Below are positions 4,457-5,197 of a stretch of DNA of 5,197 bases, piece after piece. The notes under the pieces were generated by a model that saw only the letters and a program-made list of their open reading frames with translations, did not search any database and was not told where the DNA came from. How positions within the stretch are numbered: position 1 is the first letter of the stretch; each line of letters begins with the position of its first letter. This DNA comes from Bacteroidales bacterium. Its GTDB lineage: Bacteria; Bacteroidota; Bacteroidia; Bacteroidales; JALTDM01. The stretch is from NCBI GenBank assembly GCA_026996635.1, contig JALWKH010000158.1:1-5197 (forward strand), read 5' to 3'. Position numbers and translations under genes: made by a program.

Positions 4457-4461
4457 AAACA

Positions 4462-4515
4462 TTTTAGTTTAACTACGTAATACTTTTTAGTAAAAATTTT
4501 GCAAAAAATTTTAGT
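4462..4515. promoter_or_regulatory. Putative operator region, three TTTTAGT repeats
   Basis: TTTTAGT occurs at 4462-4468, 4485-4491 and 4509-4515, with start-to-start spacings of 23 and 24 bp. The outer two are part of a longer exact repeat ATTTTAGTTT (4461-4470, 4508-4517). The middle copy lies in a near-palindrome TTTTTAGTAAAAA (4484-4496). The sites flank the upstream side of the leftward -7 box and reach the ATG of the XRE gene, as expected for operators of a divergent switch. A possible rightward -7 box is TACTTTTT (4481-4488, one mismatch). Confidence 0.5.
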
Positions 4516-4518
4516 TTT

Positions 4519-4905
4519 ATGTTTAATTTACAGAAAATCAAAAAGTTGGTAAAGCTAAAAAAATTAACATATAAAGAATTTGCTAATGAAATTGGAGTGA
4601 CAGAACAAACTGTTCATAACTGGTTTCAGAATAGAACAAAAATCAGCATAGATCAATTAGAAAAAATCGCCTCGTATTTTGAAGTACCGGTGAGTTACTT
4701 TTTTGATGAAAGCGGCAGCAACATAAATAGTGTGGTAAACAACGGCAATATAAGTAACAACAAAATAGTGGGCAGTAATATACAAATCACCTTGGCCAAA
4801 AAAGAAAACGAAATAGAACTGCTCAAGGCAAAGCTGGAATCTTGTCAGAACGAAAATAAAACACTCCGGGAGCTTATTGATGTGTTGAAAGAAAAGTGTA
4901 GGTAA
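4519..4905 (+). CDS. XRE-family repressor-like regulator with C-terminal coiled coil
   Basis: The 128-residue protein begins with a classic HTH_3 domain (about 5-62): IKKLVKLKKLTYKEFANEIG, then VTEQTVHNWFQNRTKISIDQLEKIASYFEVPVSYFF. This is followed by an Asn/Ser/Gly-rich linker (65-85, repeats of NNG and SN) and a predicted coiled coil from 92 to 127 with heptad-spaced Leu/Ile. The coiled coil probably drives oligomerisation. It is divergent from the replication operon across a 101-bp region holding three candidate operators, the usual layout for a phage-type repressor controlling both directions. It lacks a peptidase (LexA/CI-type) domain, so induction would not be by RecA-stimulated self-cleavage; that is inference. 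The ATG at 4519 starts directly at the domain. Confidence 0.85.
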   Translation: MFNLQKIKKLVKLKKLTYKEFANEIGVTEQTVHNWFQNRTKISIDQLEKIASYFEVPVSYFFDESGSNINSVVNNGNISNNKIVGSNIQITLAKKENEIELLKAKLESCQNENKTLRELIDVLKEKCR

Positions 4906-4925
4906 TTAAATAAAAACATCATACT

Positions 4926-5197
4926 ATGTTTGCGTTAGATATAATTAAAGATGAAAAGATTATCGTAACAAATAATGATTATGTTATAACAAACTTCAGA
5001 ATAATTATCAAAAAAGAACGTAATGAAAACATAATAATTTTCATAGACAAAATAACCTGTATTATAATAAAAAGAATCTTATTTGTTTTATTGGCCATTG
5101 TTTCTTCTATAATTTTAGGTGCTTCAAGTTTTGCTTATTTTACAAGAATAAGGATATTTCAGGATGAATCAGTTTTAATATGGATCTCTTTGTTGGC
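4926..5197 (+). CDS. Partial membrane protein, possibly with PH-like cytosolic domain
   Basis: Open from ATG 4926 to the window edge, 90 residues with no stop. The N-terminal part has beta-strand character: EKIIVTNNDYVITNFRIIIKK (10-30), then NIIIFIDKITCIIIKR (35-50). The pattern 'y-x-i-T-N-x-R-i-x-i ... i-x-x-I-x-x-i' resembles bacterial PH-like membrane proteins (as in DUF6232 or YdbS-type), but this is a pattern impression. It is followed by a clear membrane helix ILFVLLAIVSSIILGASSFAYF (51-72), basic residues TRIRIF, and the start of a second hydrophobic stretch (83-90). The gene lies 20 nt after the XRE gene on the same strand, so the two are probably co-transcribed. Function unknown; the very AT-rich composition is consistent with acquired DNA. 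Confidence 0.6.
   Translation, partial: MFALDIIKDEKIIVTNNDYVITNFRIIIKKERNENIIIFIDKITCIIIKRILFVLLAIVSSIILGASSFAYFTRIRIFQDESVLIWISLL

Noticed and set aside
4419..4460. A dif/XerCD-like site (TTTGCATAA followed by TAATCAAAT on the minus strand)
   Set aside because: Only one half resembles a Bacteroidota dif arm, the second arm does not fit, and no second copy exists in the window.
4418..4462. Upstream ATG at 4462 for the Cro-like gene
   Set aside because: It would place the start before the exact -7 box at 4456-4449 and add a non-conserved-looking 15-residue leader, so ATG 4417 is preferred.

Overview
The window looks like part of a chromosome or mobile element from a member of the Bacteroidota. 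The base composition is AT-rich, and several genes are preceded by exact matches to the Bacteroidota -7 promoter box TAnnTTTG. Shine-Dalgarno sites are not obvious, and one protein (375-794) matches the Bacteroidota family DUF5618 as I remember it. No rRNA, tRNA, transposase, integrase, capsid or CRISPR array is visible.

The core is a leftward seven-gene block (4417 down to 860) that reads as one operon. It starts at a divergent promoter region (4418-4518) and ends at a strong intrinsic terminator (848-817). In transcription order it encodes: a small Cro-like DNA-binding protein, an unknown 101-aa protein, a MerR/excisionase-type helix-turn-helix protein, an unknown 89-aa protein (ATGA overlap), an unknown 132-aa protein, an HUH rolling-circle replication initiator (20-nt overlap with the preceding gene), and a single-stranded-DNA-binding protein 2 nt downstream of it. 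Initiator plus SSB plus small regulators is a replication module of an ssDNA or rolling-circle element: a filamentous-type or other ssDNA prophage, or an integrated rolling-circle plasmid. No virion or mobilization gene lies in the window, so the exact class is open. The initiator carries a Glu-x3-Tyr pair spaced like that of pC194 RepA.

To the right, the opposite strand carries an XRE-type repressor-like gene with a C-terminal coiled coil (4519-4905) and a truncated membrane protein (from 4926). Three evenly spaced TTTTAGT repeats lie between the divergent genes and look like operators of a lysogeny-type switch. To the left of the terminator are two leftward genes, each behind the same 16-bp promoter sequence: a DUF5618 protein and an incomplete protein with a Rossmann/TIR-like pattern. 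These may be cargo or host flank.

The most unusual feature is in the gaps between operon genes. All three spacers longer than 10 nt upstream of the initiator are built of tandem 7-nt (TTAATTG-like, CTTTAAA-like) or 8-nt (AATGTGYT-like) repeats. Two of the three arrays run into a GC-rich hairpin that encodes the C-terminal tail of the preceding gene. One hairpin carries CTTGATAA at its loop, resembling the nick site of pC194/pUB110 plasmids, so it is a candidate replication origin as well as a candidate dispersed repeat.
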